Origin: Budorcas taxicolor
Taxonomy: Eukaryota > Chordata > Mammalia > Artiodactyla > Bovidae
Reading direction: 5' to 3'
Assembly: GCF_023091745.1 (NCBI RefSeq)
Contig: NC_068912.1
Coordinates: 57,564,567 to 57,628,566 of the forward strand
Length of the DNA: 64,000 bases
A program made the position numbers and the translations under genes. Positions 20,741 to 32,940 of the stretch are shown here, piece after piece (position 1 is the stretch's first letter; each line of letters begins with the position of its first letter). The notes under the pieces were generated by a model, which had not been told where the DNA came from, searched no databases, and saw nothing but the letters and a program-made list of their open reading frames with translations.

Positions 20741-22568
20741 ATGTATACAGTATTACTTCAGACTTTCTGCAGTAGAAAGAGCCACCCAGGCCTGGCCTCT
20801 CCAGATACTTGACCTCCTGGGTGCTGGGGAAGAGAGAACACAGTTGTCCTGGAGCCCATGCTTATGACCAGTCTCCCTTTCCTCTTTCCCTGGGCTATGT
20901 CTAGAGTAGGGGAGAATTACCTCGCAATGAGGGCACTAACATAATTCTCCTGTGTTCTGTGCCCACTACCCCTGCCTTCAGATGGGCCAGGCAATGCCAG
21001 AAAGACAAACCTGTCACTGCTTCTGTCCCATCCATCCTCCTACAGGAGCCATGGTGCTGTGGGCACAGCCCTGGGCCTGCAGGCTGGATGCTTTTTGCCA
21101 CTGTCAAACCTGCGGTCTTGGTCATGGACCAATTCCTATAACTCTGGTCCACAGTCTCAATGATTATTTTTATTTTCCAACAGTAGTTGTGTTTGTTCAC
21201 TTTGAAATTCCTGTTCTCTGAAACAGACAAAAGGATGTTCAAAAGTTAGTTAGAATGAACATTAAAGAGAGAGATAAATAGGAAAATAGAGGCAAGTGGA
21301 AAAATCATCTGATAATTTAAGAATTATCTGATAAATAAAGTTAAATTTAAAAGATAAAATAATGAAGCAAAAACTAACAAGTATGTCTTCTGAGTATGAA
21401 AGATTTAAGTCTCTGGCTGCAGCTGTGTTACAGTATGATCATTTGGTTTGTTGGTTTATTGTCCCTTTAAGTGGCCACTAATACGCTCTTCTGTGGGGCC
21501 TGGGTCACCACGTGGTGGTCTGAGCTGAAGATGTGCTTTAGCAACAGCTGCTCGGTGAAATGGCTTCCATTTCCTATTATACCGTCCTCTGGTCATGGTT
21601 TCTTTCTTTTACTTTTCCTCCAAAATGCATTATGCCTCACTTGTGTGTAGTCTTCGAAAGAGCTTGACTTCTACCAGTACAGGCATAGGTACAAATAGAA
21701 ACTGCCCTAGTATTTACTTGTGGATTATTTTCTACATTTTTTCCATTTCTAAATCCTCCCAATAGACCAACTTTCTTTGGTAACAGAGAATACAGTTCTC
21801 TTTAAGTTTTTAAAAGGAGCTACATAAAATTCTCCAGACACATGTTTAAAATGTGTGGTCAAACTGGCATCTGCCCTTGGAAATGGCCAGTGGTAGAGAA
21901 TTTTTAAGTTTGTCTGATGATACCTCAAAGAGATTTTTTAATGGAATATTAGGCCCTCGATTATGAATTGTTCCCACATTTCAGATCTGCCCAGTGGACC
22001 CTTCAACTTTATGCTGTTTTTGTTGTTAATGAAAAACTCCATTATGCATTTATGAAGCCTGTTTCTTCTTAGTGTTTTGACTTGAGAGAAGGATTTAATT
22101 TAGAAAGTTAACCTGTGGAATAAACTGTGTCTCATGTGAAACCATTTAGAGACAAATGCGTTTTTATAATATGCACTGAGATCAATTTATATTTCTCCAA
22201 AGAGTTGCCATATTCAATAGACTCAAAAGACCTACTGTTAATGCAAAATTTAAGCTATGGAAAACTTGCTTCTTCAAACACTGAGAAGGAATTTCCCCTC
22301 ATAGCCAGGAGTCCTCTACTTTGTTGATCTAAGATGTCAAGTACTGCTGCAGTTACCTGATGCAAGTTAAAATTAAAATACAGCTGAAACACAGCTGAAG
22401 ATTGAAAAATACTGAACCACAATAAATGATGGTAAAGTGAATGACTGAGGCAAGAAGGAGGAAAATAAACTCACATTTCTGTGACGTTATCAAAGGAAGG
22501 AATAGTGGGGAGTTAGATAGTCTATTCACCTAGCATACTAAGCCAGAGCTACTTTGCTTAGAAGTCCA
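20741..22568. other. No gene seen; longest repeat-poor stretch
   Basis: About 1.8 kb with no repeat that I can name and no coding frame with a domain. Overlapping frames at 20901-21242 (minus) and 20952-21221 (plus) are mirror frames. If any part of the window is conserved non-coding DNA, this is a reasonable candidate, but I have no direct evidence for that. Confidence 0.4.
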
Positions 22569-23858
22569 TCAGTTCAGTTCAGTTCAGTCGCTCAGTCGTG
22601 TCTGACTCTTTGCGCCCCATGAACCGCAGCACGCCAGGCCTCCCTGTGCATCACCAACTCCCGGAGCCTACCCAAACTCATGTCCATTGAGTTGGTGATG
22701 CCATCTAACCAACTCATCCTCTGTTGTCCCCTTCTCCTCCTGCCTTCAATCTTTCCCAGCATCAGGGTCTTTTCAAATGAATCAGCTCTTCGCATCAGGT
22801 AGCCAAAGTATTGGAGTTTCAGCTTCAACACCAGTCCTTCCAATGAACACCCAGGACCGATCTCCCTTAGGATGGACTGGTTGGATCTCCTTGCAGTCCA
22901 AGGGACTCTCAAGAGTCTTCTCCAACACCACAGTTCCAAAGCATCCATTCTTCTGTGCTCAGCTTTCTTTATAGTCCAACTCTCACATCCATACATGACC
23001 ACTGGAAAAACGATACCCTTGACTAGATGGACCTTTGTTGGCAAAGTAATGTCTCTGCTTTTTAATAAGCTGTCTAGGTTGGTCATAACTTTCCTCCCAA
23101 GAAGCAAGCGCCTTTTAATTTCATGGCTGCAATCATCATCTGCAGTGATTTTGGAGCCCCCCCAAATAAACTTAGCCACTGTTTCCCCATCTATTTGCCA
23201 AGAAGTGATGGTACCGGATGCCATGATCTTCGTTTTCTGAATGTTGAGCTTTAAGCCAACTTTTTCCCTCTCCACTTTCACTTTCATCAAGAGGCTTTTT
23301 AGTTCCTCTTCACTTTCTGCCATAAGGGTGGTGTCATCTGCATATCTGAGGTTATTGATATTTCTCCGGGCAATCCTGATTCCACTTGTGCTTCTTCCAG
23401 CCCAGCGTTTCTCATGATGTCCTCTGCATACTCTGCACGATGTACTCTGCAGGGTGACAATATACAGCCTTGATGTACTCCTTTTCCTATTTGGAACCAG
23501 TCTGTTGTTCCATGTCCAGTTCTAACTGTTGCTTCCTGACCTGCATACAAGTTTCTCAAGAGGCAGGTCAGGTGGTCTGGTATTCCCATCTCTTTCAGAA
23601 TTTTCCACAGTTTATTGTGATCCACACAGTCAAAGGCTTTGGCATAGTCAATAAAACAGAAATAGATGTTTTTTTGGAACTCTCTTGGCTTTTTTGATGA
23701 TCCATCGGATGTTGGCAATTTGATCTCTGGTTCCTCTGCCTTTCTAAAACCAGCTTGAACATCTAGAAGTTCACAGTTCATGTATTGCTGAAGCCTGGCT
23801 TGGGAGAATTTTGAGCAATACTTTACTAGCATGTGAGATGAGTGCAACTCTGGTAGAC
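22569..23858 (-). mobile_element. BovB LINE, 5'-truncated (about 1.3 kb)
   Basis: The plus strand starts with the reversed 3' tail (AGTTCAGTTCAGTTCAGTCG) and runs back through the C-terminal region and the reverse transcriptase to about GCATGTGAGATGAGTGCAA, where the copy is 5'-truncated. No target duplication was found. It is one of the better preserved fragments, with two long sense frames. Confidence 0.95.
22592..23847 (-). pseudogene. BovB polyprotein fragment: reverse transcriptase and C-terminal region
   Basis: The fragment would belong to the RTE-type reverse transcriptase that copies BovB RNA at a nicked genomic site. Two sense frames overlap. The upstream one (23299-23847) holds motif A as FIDYAKAFDCVDHNKLW and motif B as GKGVHQGCILSP. 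It then leaves frame where a small insertion (about 23434-23449, a repeat of CTCTGCA) and a missing base follow. The downstream frame (22592-23323) resumes at MAESEEELKSLL and stays open for 243 codons to the 3' end (MYGCESWTIKK, WCWRRLLRVPWTARRSNQS, DGITNSMDMSLG). The YADD catalytic motif lies at the frame switch near 23328-23345. It is broken and 5'-truncated, so not functional. Confidence 0.88.
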
Positions 23859-23861
23859 ACT

Positions 23862-24070
23862 AAGGTGCAATGGTTATGAGCCTGGCCCTTGACAGGCTAC
23901 CAGACAAATACAGATCAGATCTCTTTCCCTGAGTGACCCTGGGTTTTTACCTATTTTCTCTGTGGCTTTTTTCTTATATGTAAAATGGGAAAATAATTCT
24001 TATTTTAGAATTATGGTAATAGTTAAATTAAAATGATCTTCATAGAGCTCTTAATACACTTGACTCTTGT
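23862..24070 (+). repeat. MIR SINE
   Basis: CTAAGGTGCAATGGTTATGA, GAGTGACCCTGGGTTTTTAC, CTTATATGTAAAATGGG and ATTATGGTAATAGTTAAATT follow the MIR order almost end to end. Confidence 0.75.
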
Positions 24071-24535
24071 TTCTTGCTTAGTAATAAGAAGTCCAGAAAT
24101 TTTACCATAGTTAAGAACTATAGAACAGTTAACCCTTTACTCCTTTTTTAAGCAGTGTTACGTTGAGACAGTATTTACATACCATAAAATTTATCCACTG
24201 TTAAGTATTTAATTCATTTATTTTTGGGGAGGTAATTTTATAGAGTCATGCAGTCAACAGTACAATCCAAATCCAGTCTGCAAATGTTTTCATCACCACA
24301 AAAACTCCCTCAGATTTGTTTAAAGTTGATCTCTGCCTAGGCAACCACTGATCTGCTTCCTATCCCTATACGTTTGCCTTTGCAGAACATTTTATGTTAT
24401 TATAAATACAGTTATACAATAGGTAGTCATTTGCATCTGGGTTCTTCTGCTTAGTCTAATTTTTCTTGTTTTGAGATTCACTCATGTTGTGGCATGTGTC
24501 AGTCCCTTATTTCCTCTTATTGCTGAATAGAATTC

Positions 24536-25245
24536 TATCACAGGTACTCCTGCTTTCTACGCTGTGCTTTACTTCAATTTTATTTTACAGAAGACCCACA
24601 TTATTACCTGTTTTTGCTAACCAAAACAAATCCTAAGAGAATTTTCACTTTTGCAAAAAGAGGGTTCAGAATTTGCTTTGCAGGGAGCCATTATACAATC
24701 AGCACCACTCCAGGCAGCAAGAATGGCACCGCCAAGCTCCTTTCCCAGGAACTACACTCAGCACCAAGCCCCCAGAGCTTTGAACTGTGTCTGTAAGCAT
24801 TTGTACTTTCGGTTAGTCAGTTCAGTCGCTCAGTTGTGTTTGACTCTTTGCGATCCCATGGACTTCAGCATGCCAGGCTTCTCTCCTGGAGCTTGCTCAA
24901 ACTCATGCCATTGAGTCAGTGATGCCATCCAACCATCTCATCCACTGTCGTCCCCTGCTCCCTCTGCCTTCAGTCTTTCCCAGCATCATGGTCTTTTCCA
25001 TGGAGTCAGTTCTTTGCATCAGGTAGCCAAAATATTGGAGTTTCAGCTTCAGCATCAGTCCTTCCAATGAATATTCAAGACTGATTTCCTTTAGGATGGA
25101 CTGATTTGTACTTTATCTTGATTTATTTTATGCATTCGGTTAATAGGATGTGCCCTAAGATTGTTGCTTCTTTGTTTTAAACCAGTTTTGCTTATAAAAG
25201 GTTTTTAGAAACTCATGACTTTAAGATAGCAGAGGAAACCCATAT
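24536..25245. mobile_element. Unclassified insert in L1 (about 420 bp without the nested BovB)
   Basis: The L1 is cleanly interrupted between GAATAGAATTCTATCA and TAATAGATTTTGTGTATCC. The insert (CAGGTACTCCTGCTTTCTAC at its left end, GGAAACCCATATAAAGAC at its right) is dispersed-repeat-like and may be an old DNA transposon, because it starts with CAG and lies near TA steps. I cannot name the family. A BovB 3' end is nested in it at 24814-25103. Confidence 0.4.
24814..25103 (-). mobile_element. BovB LINE 3' end, 11-bp target duplication
   Basis: This is the reverse of the last 290 bases of BovB: AGTCAGTTCAGTCGCTCAGT, CAGCATCATGGTCTTTTCC, ATTGGAGTTTCAGCTTCAGC, TTTAGGATGGACTG. The flanking direct repeats ATTTGTACTTT lie at 24799-24809 and 25104-25114; four bases on the left (CGGT) lie between the repeat and the BovB tail. 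Confidence 0.93.
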
Positions 25246-26670
25246 AAAGACATAATAGATTTTGTGTATCCATTTACCAGTTCTTGGATTGTTTGCAGTC
25301 AATTTGGATTATTTCTAGTTTTTAGCTGTTACAAATAATGCTTCTGTGTACGTTTACATACATGTCTTTGTGTGGACATATGTTTTCTTTTCTCTTGGGT
25401 AGGTTCTTAGGTGTGTAATTTCTAGGTTGTATGAAAAGTTTTTATTTAACAATTTAATAAACTGCCGAAATGTTTTCCAAGTTTCTGCACCATTTTCTAT
25501 TCCCACAATGTTAGAAGATTCTGTTTTCTCTACATCATCACCAGTGGTTGGAATTGTCTGTCTTTTTCTTGCTATAGTAATTCTAGTAGGTATGTAATAG
25601 TGTCTCATTGTGGTTTTAATTTACATTTCCTCACTGAATAATGGAGCATGTTTGCATGTTTTTTAATGTACTTATTAGCAGTCTATATATCTTCACTAGT
25701 AAAATATATTTTTAAGTATTTTTCCATTTTTTAATTGGGTTGTTTTTATTACTGAGTTGTAAAAGTTCTTTATACATCCTGAATATATATCCTTTATCAG
25801 ATGAAGATATTTGCAAATATTTTCTCCCAGTTGGTGGCTTATTTTTTGAGCTTGAAAATATACTATTAAGAAAATGAGAAGTTTAAAACTTTGAAAGGAA
25901 GAATTAAAATTTGTCTACTTTTATCAATTTTGGTGGACTTAATGGATTGTGCTTTTGGTGTCGTATCTAAAAACTCTTTGTTTACTCCAGTGCCATAAAG
26001 ATCTTCTACTATTTTCCCCAGAAATTGTTTCAGTTCTAGCTCTTAACTTTAGTTCTATGATCTGTTTTGAATTAATTTTCATATAAGATGTGAGAATCTA
26101 AGATAATATTTTTGTATATGGCATCCATTTGCACTTACACTATTTATTGAGAAGACTAGCATTTCCTTTGTTGAATTATCATAGCACGCTTGCTGAAAAT
26201 CAAATGAGCATACATGTAAGGGGTTATTTTTAGACTTTGAATTCTGTTCCATTGATCTAAATGCATATCCTTGCAAGTGTCCTGATTACTGTGCAAAGAG
26301 TCTCCTCTTGTATCAGTACCACAGTATCTTGATTACTTTGTTGAGATCAAGTAGTAAGTCACTTGAAGCCTTCTAACTTTGTTTTTTTTTCCTATTATTT
26401 TTATCAGTAGTAGGTTTTTTGTACTTCTGCAAACATTTAGGATCAGCTAGTCAAATTCTATTATAACATCAAGTGGTATTTTGATAGGGGTTACTTTGAT
26501 CAATTTGGAGAGAACTGTCATCTGAGAATGTGGTCTTACAATTCATGAATAGAAGTTATCTCTCCATTTATTTACATTTTCTTTAATTTTTCTCAGCACT
26601 ATTTAGTAGTTTTGGTGTACAAGTCCTCCATTTATTTTATTAAATTTAGTTCTGAATAATTTTCTCTATT

Positions 26671-26735
26671 TCCTAAGAGTTTATGAATGACTGGCATTGT
26701 ATCTCCGTATGAATGACTGGCATTGTATTTTCTTT
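26671..26735. repeat. Short tandem duplication in L1
   Basis: ATGAATGACTGGCATTGTAT occurs twice with a spacing of about 26 bases, and only a few bases differ between the units. It sits at the junction where the L1 is internally deleted. Confidence 0.85.
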
Positions 26736-27019
26736 AAATATTTGATAGAATTCACCAATGAAGCCACAGGGACCAGACTCTTTTTTGGGGAAGATTATTA
26801 ATTGCTAATCCAATTTATTTACTTCTTATAGTTCTACTCATATTTTCTGTTTTTCTTGAGTCAGTTTGTATTTGTGTCTTTCTATAAATTTTTCTACTTC
26901 AAGTTACCTAATTTGCTGGCATGAAGTTACTACTTTTAATTTCTGTAGGGTCAGGAGTGGTGTCCCCTCTTTCATCTATGATTTGGCTAATTCTTTTACT
27001 TGAAGGAAGCCTTCTAAAG

Positions 27020-27225
27020 GTTTGCAAATTTTAATTTACAAAGTAAATAAAATAATTTAATTTTATTATTAAATAATTATTTAATACATAAACAATATTT
27101 TGTTTAATATATTTATATATTATATATTTATATGTGTGACTAAATGTATATTATACATATGTAAATATACATTTTTATTTATACATATAAATATACAGTA
27201 TTTTAAAAATAAATTTAAAAACAAG
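27020..27225. repeat. AT-rich low-complexity stretch
   Basis: This is dense TA/TTTA/TATATA sequence inside the L1, with palindromic pieces such as ATATTATATATTTATAT. It is probably a decayed expansion. Confidence 0.8.
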
Positions 27226-27390
27226 TTTAGAAAGGTTGATCTTTTTAAAGAACCAGCTGCTGGTTTTATTGACTGTCTCTTTTGTTTTCTGTTTTCTATT
27301 TCTTTCATTTATGCTCAAATCCCTCAGAACTCACCACAGTATTACAAGTTTCACCTTTGTTCCATTCAGATCATTTTTAACCTATAGTTT

Positions 27391-29900
27391 CTGAAATTGA
27401 ACCAAAGATGATCCTGGAATGTGGTGTTTGTCTTTGAGAGTATAAAGATATCTTCAGGCCTTTTCCAAAGGGCTTTTTAAATCCCTAAATCTCCAAATTA
27501 CTCTCCTGCCATGTGCAAAACTTTCAAGTCATTTAACCTCTATACTTAACACATTTGCTCAGACCACCTCCTCCAAACATATTTTCCATAAATATCCCCA
27601 ATATATCTCCTCTTACAGTTCTGTTTTCAGAAGTCCTTTCCTTAGAGAGTGAATGAAAAAAAATAATTTAGCAAAGATAAAAATAATTATAGTTGACAAA
27701 AAGGATTTTTGTCTTCAACTTTTTGCCTTTTTCTACAATCTCATTAATCCACTCAACACAGAAAGTGAATAAATGAAAGTGATCTCATCCCTCAGTGTAC
27801 AAACTTTTGAAGGAAGCCTATGATCCTGTTTGGAGGATCTGTTGAGAAATGCTGATGACGTTAATTTCTTCAAGGGCTTCTGCTTGAGGCTGAAGAAGGT
27901 AGAAAAGGATTGGCACTTTTCAAAGTGTAGTAACTTGACAACCGGTACCAGTAATACGACGACATAAACAGGATGATTACATGTCTGCAGGGTGCAAGTA
28001 TAATTTTTTTCAGCAAGCCTTCAAAAGAGTTGAGTTTTCCCAAGGAAAACATAAAGGAAACAGAGAAAATTACTTAGGAAACTACTTAAGAAAGTTTCAG
28101 AATCAGAGACTTAGACTGCCCTCTGGAAACATGGCTTCACGTCAACTGAAAAATTTTAGTCTAGCCAGTTAAAACGCTTGATGACCACCTGGGCAATTTC
28201 TCCTCCCTGCTTTGGCTTCAAAATTAATTTCTTAATGATCTGGATGTATTTACAGTTTGATCAATGATGCAGCCAAATCCTGCCTGTGCAAATCTTATCT
28301 TATGATGGTGATGAAAGATCTGCGTGCTGTGAACCAAGTCTAGCAGGTCATAAGGGACAACTTCTAGACCTGAAAAGGGGTTCTAGAATTAGGGTGGTAT
28401 GAATCTGCGGGTGCCTGGGAGCCTGCTGAGCTGTCCTGCGTAGTCACCTGAGTTTCTGCTCAGTTTCCTGCTTTGTTTTCCCTGTCTTAACTAGCTTACT
28501 CCGTCCAGTCTCCCTTTCCCAAGAGTTAGCTTAAGTTTCCTGCTTCAGTGGGGACACTTTGATTAATGCTAAGACTCTGTCACTCACAGGAAGATGAGTG
28601 AGTCCTGCCCGAAGAGTCTTGGAATATCACCACCAGTCTAAATCAGACTGGTGACCTTCCTTATGATCTGGATTGCAAGTGTCCCAACTCTCTTCCCTAA
28701 TTATCAATGGTTACTCCCTTCTCCCTGGCAGCCCACAGTGTAGTGTGGAACTCATTGCTGAGGCCACACAGAACATGACTACATCCAGAGAGAGTTTTAA
28801 GAAGCTATAAAGCAGAGATTTGCTGACTCTGTGACAGAGAATGTGCTGGTTTTGGGGAAAATCAGTGGGTTTAACAGTCTTTGCTTTCTTACTTCAGGTT
28901 TTTGGAGCAAAGCAAAGAAGCCCTTCAAGCTGTAATAGGAGGGAAAAAAAAAAGGTCTTAGTTGAGAGGTCGTCATCTTCTTCTCTGCCTAGTCAGTCCA
29001 CAGAAGAGAAAGCCAATGCCACATCCAGGCATCCTACTGTGCACTCTTAGGTTTCACTAGTAGCTGCACATGTGTAACCAGGCTAGGCACCGGCCCAGCA
29101 AATGAATCCAAGAATGTAATCAGGGAGGTAGGATTTGCTTGGAGCAGAAGCTGGAAGGAATTAATGACAACTCATGGTAAAGGAGGCAATGCCAGGGAGA
29201 CTGGAATATAGCATAGGAATAGGGCATTAGGTGCCAGAATGCCTACCCTCTTTGCTGCTCTTCAACCCTGCCCTACCCAGCGCTTTACTTGTGGAAGCTT
29301 GGCACGTGATGGAGTGCCTCAGTAGCTTTCAAAATGAAAGAGGCATGGCTGCAATCTGAACTGAAATGTCCATGACAGCAATCATATGAAACAGCCACTT
29401 AAGAAAAATTTGTGGTGAATTTTCCAAAGAGGAATTTGTGAGTCTGCCTGTCTCTTAATGAATCTGTCTGCTTCTTTCTTGAGTGCGAACCAAGGGAACA
29501 TCTGCCTGACAGAAAACCGAACATGATCCTTAGTGGAAATTCTCAAGGGATTTCTGTTAAATGAAAGTGTCTTTGCCTTCTTTAAAAGAAATAAGTCAGA
29601 GTTAACAAAAGGTTTGTTTTGGTGGTAGTAAGGGACTCAGCCATATGGGCAGCAGCTCTCCTCCATTGAAGGTATCCTGAGAACATTCTTTGTGTGGCAT
29701 TCCAAAAGCCATTTTCTTCCAGTTCCTGTTACAGTATTGCAAGGGATGCCATGTCCTGTCTGCCACCAGGGCTGTCCCTCTGCTCATTCCTCCGTGAACT
29801 GCTGGCATTTTGTTGTTGTTTGCATTCACCTGCAGGCGTGTGAGACCAGTGTCTTACCTCTCAGAGTTTATCTCTTTATACTACTTAATGATTTGAGCAA
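27391..29900. other. No gene seen; unassigned DNA
   Basis: About 2.5 kb without a repeat that I can name. Frames at 28841-29050, 29602-29829 and 29692-29904 have no domain; the first follows a TTTCTTACTTCAG acceptor-like tract, but its Ser/Lys-rich peptide is low-complexity and matches nothing I know. Confidence 0.4.
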
Positions 29901-29972
29901 GTGAAGGACAGGGAAGCCTGGCATGCTGCAGTTCATAGGGTCACAGAGTCGGTCACAACTTAGCAATTGAAA
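29901..29972 (+). mobile_element. Bov-tA/BovB shared 3' end, short fragment
   Basis: GGACAGGGAAGCCTGGCATG, GCAGTTCATAGGGTCACAG and CACAACTTAGCAATTGAAA are the common 3' end of BovB-family elements. It is too short to say which one it came from. Confidence 0.8.
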
Positions 29973-30112
29973 ACTACTTAATGAAGGTCCCATTTGAAAT
30001 TAAACAAATGAATAAAAAATTCTTCCTGTTTTACAAAACAGGCATTATTATTAGGCAAATGCTTGATACAAATTTCCACCACATAGTAGACAGAGATGAA
30101 CAGTTTTGTGTT

Positions 30113-30472
30113 ATTTGGAGAAGACTCTTGAGAGTCCCTTGGGCTGCAAGGAGATCCAACCAGTCCATTCTAAAGGAGATCAGCTCTGGGTATTCTTTGG
30201 AAGGAATGACGCTAAAGCTGAAACTCCAGTACTTTGGCCACCTCATGTGAAGAGTTGACTCATTGGAAAAGACTCTGATGCTGGGAGGGATTGGGGGCAG
30301 GAGAAGAAGGGGACGACAGAGAATAAGATGGCTGGATGGCATCACCTACTCGATGGACATGAGTCTGAGTGAACTCCGGGAGTTGGTGATGGACAGCGAG
30401 GCCTGGCGTGCTGTGATTCATGGGGTCGCAGAGTTGGACACGACTGAGCGACTGAACTGAACTGAACTGAAC
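30113..30472 (+). mobile_element. BovB LINE 3' end
   Basis: TTGGAGAAGACTCTTGAGAG, CTCCAGTACTTTGGCCACCT, GGATGGCATCACCTACTCGA and an ACTGAACTGAACTGAACC tail mark a 5'-truncated copy of about 360 bases. Sense frames at 29981-30250 and 30263-30460 are parts of the polyprotein C-terminus (KLKLQYFGHLM, MRWLDGIT-like). A TGA interrupts the frame at 30248-30250. Confidence 0.95.
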
Positions 30473-30985
30473 CCTGTTAGAAATTGAAAGGGACCTAGTA
30501 GGTCATGTAATCCAATCCTTGCCATGGAACCCCACTATACCTGGGAGAATACTTCCAGTTTAAGTCCACCAGGGAAAGATTTTTTGCAGGATTTGGGATG
30601 TTTCAAATCAGCTATGCATACTCAAGGAAGGACAATGTAAACATCTCCCCTTCTTTTCAGTGGTTACCAATCTGCAGGTTTCCATCACAGCTAAAAGGGT
30701 GCATGCTCTCTTTCTCTCTTTCTGTCTCTCTTGCTCTCTCCCCTATGTGCCTGCAAGTCTCATTGTGTTTAACACTAATCTGGCATTCATTTTATGTGGT
30801 CTTGACTGTAGGATTTTGCAGGTATGAATATGATCCTTCTAATTAATTTGAAGATATAGTTACATGAACTCTGGCTGCATTGGTGCCCCCCCCCCACCCC
30901 ACCCACTACTTCATATGGTCAGATTTGTGGAAAGCTTTTAAATCTAATTTTTGACTCCTGAACAGATCATAATTTCTCCAGCTAC
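30473..30985. other. No gene seen; short C-rich run
   Basis: The stretch contains a poly(C) tract with A interruptions at about 30886-30904. An 82-codon frame at 30598-30846 runs through a TCTCTTTCTCTC-rich tract and is not convincing. Confidence 0.45.
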
Positions 30986-30994
30986 TTCTGAAAA

Positions 30995-31191
30995 GACCCT
31001 GATGCTGGGAAAGATTGAAGGCGAGAGGAGAAGGGGACAACAGAGGATGAGACGGTTGGATGGCATCACCGACTCAATGGACGTGAGTTTGAGTAAACTC
31101 TGGGAATTGATGATGGACAGGGAGGCATGGCGTGCTCCAGTCCATGGGGTTGCAAGAGTTGGACACGACTGAGCAACTGAACTGAACTGAT
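30995..31191 (+). mobile_element. BovB LINE 3' end, 9-bp target duplication
   Basis: This is the last 197 bases of BovB (GACCCTGATGCTGGGAAAGA to the ACTGAACTGA tail). Direct repeats TTCTGAAAA lie at 30986-30994 and 31192-31200. The left repeat partly overlaps BovB-like bases (AAAA), so the exact junction has a few bases of slack. Confidence 0.92.
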
Positions 31192-31200
31192 TTCTGAAAA

Positions 31201-31960
31201 AGTAGGCCTTAGGATACCTCATGAAGAGTTATTCTCTATCTAATGCTGACCTCAGATAAATCTCATAAATAATCTGTGCCTGAGTTTCTTCATCTGCAAT
31301 GTGAAGACTCCTTTAGATTCATTTCATGCTTCTCAAATGTCTTCACTTTGGAACCCTTGATAAGAGAATGAGTACCTAATCCGTGAGTCTGAGGCTATCT
31401 GCTGCAAGTGTGAATTTTGTTTTAAATCAATCTCACTTTTTAGAATTAGAAATACAGGTAATCTTGCATTGTATTTTGCAATTATCTACTTGTACAACAA
31501 AATAACTTTTGCTCCAATCTTCAAAACAAATTAAGATTCAGGGAGGTTTCACAATGTTTATTCAATGGCTTTATGAACTACTGGTGCTGAGAAGTGTCCT
31601 TCAGTTTGAGATGCATGAGTCATCACTCTGTGATCTTATACTTTGTATAGCCCCTCATATGTAGAATGTCTACTGTACACAAGGCACATGGCCAGGCTCT
31701 AGTCTTGGACTCGGGCATTATATCCCACCACCACCCTGAGGCTGATGGCTGTCTACGCTCATGATATAACTGCCACACAGAATGGGATCTCGATCACTAT
31801 TTATTGGTAACTTGGTTCCATGGTTCCCCATGGCCTGGAAGGATGATTTTCAAATCACAGCCTCTGGACACTCAGAGTTTCACAGCAGTGCCCTCAGGTC
31901 CACATGATGAGAGGACTGAGGGTGGGAGGCTGAGTTCTTCCCCAGTAAAGACAGCTTTGC
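31201..31960. other. No gene seen; possible MIR trace
   Basis: CTGTGCCTGAGTTTCTTCAT at about 31276-31295 resembles a MIR core but the flanks do not follow. The frame at 31804-32037 has no domain. Confidence 0.35.
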
Positions 31961-32509
31961 TTTTGTCTGTTTTATGTAGTAGAGTTTTTACATATGGCAT
32001 TTTTTTCATAGATGTCTTTTATTCAGTTAAGAAGTAATCTATATTCCTAGATTTCTGAGAGTTTGACCAATAATTGATGTTTGACATTATAAAATGCTCT
32101 TTAACCAACTACTGAGATTATTATATAGTTTTTCCTTTTTTGTTAGTTAATAAGGCAATCAACACTGTTTTTTTTTTTTTTAATGTTAAACCGAACTTGT
32201 ATTCCTAGGAAATTTGTATTACCCTTTGTATATATTATTGGATTCAATTTGCTAAAATATTTTTGTTTTTTTTTTAGTTTTCTTATAATGTCTTTGTCTC
32301 CTTTTTGTTATCAGTGTAGCACTGACTTCATAGAATGGATTGGTATGTATTGCCTCCTTTTCAATTTTCTGGACAACATCATGCAGAACTGGTATTATTT
32401 CTTCCTTAAATATTTGGCAAAATTTACTAGTGAAGTCATCTGGGCTTGGTGATTATTTTGTGGGAAGCTTTTTAACTACAAAGTCAACTTATTTAATAAG
32501 TACAGGACT

Positions 32510-32553
32510 AAACAAGTCTGCAGCTGAAGTGACTTAGCACAGCACAGCACAAT
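32510..32553 (+). mobile_element. Bov-tA/Bov-A2 3' end, very short
   Basis: AAGTCTGCAGCTGAAGTGAC, TTAGCACAGCACAGCAC is a tail of the Bov-A2 type inside the L1. It is only about 40 bases long. Confidence 0.6.
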
Positions 32554-32780
32554 CAAGTTATCTGTTTCTTCTGGAGTAAAGTTTAACAGTTTTGTCTTTG
32601 AAGAAACTTACCCATTTCACCTAAGTTGGCAGATTTATTGGTATAAATTTATCATAACGGTCCCTTATTATACTCTTAGAACATTTGTCAAATCTATAGT
32701 GATATCACCTTTCTGTTCCTTGAAGTTGGTAATTGTGTCTTTCTTTTATTCCGATCAGTTTAGCTACCTAGATTTATAGT

Positions 32781-32940
32781 GACTTCCCTGGTGGCTCAAA
32801 TGGTAAAGCGTCTGTCTACAATGCAGGAAACCCAGGTTCAATCCCTGGGTTGGGAAGATCCCCTGGAGAAGGAAATGGCAATCCACTCCAGGACTATTGC
32901 CTGGAAAATCCCATGGACAGAGGAGCCTGGCAGGCTACAA
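32781..32940 (+). mobile_element. Bov-tA SINE, 3'-shortened, inside L1
   Basis: The head GACTTCCCTGGTGGCTCAAA is intact, and the copy continues through CCTGGGTTGGGAAGATCCCC and TGGACAGAGGAGCCTGGC. It stops at CAGGCTACAAATC, so the last 50 or so bases are missing. The flanks CCTAGATTTATA and TCTAGGTTTATA look like an old target duplication with two differences. Confidence 0.92.

Larger units (their letters stand above)
24145..27390 (-). mobile_element. Old L1 LINE, 3' UTR to ORF2, antisense, interrupted
   Basis: The plus strand reads the reverse of an L1M-type element. The 3' part lies at 24165-24535 (TACATACCATAAAATTTATC, CTCATGTTGTGGCATGTGTC, TTGCTGAATAGAATTC). A foreign block fills 24536-25245. 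The L1 then resumes (TGTGTATCCATTTACCAG, GTGTGGACATATGTTTTC, TCTCATTGTGGTTTTAATTT, AGTTGTAAAAGTTCTTTATA). It ends in ORF2 (AGAATTCACCAATGAAGCC, AAAGAACCAGCTGCTGG). No sense frame survives. An internal deletion joins the 3' part to the middle of ORF2 near 26690-26740, next to a short tandem repeat. Confidence 0.85.
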
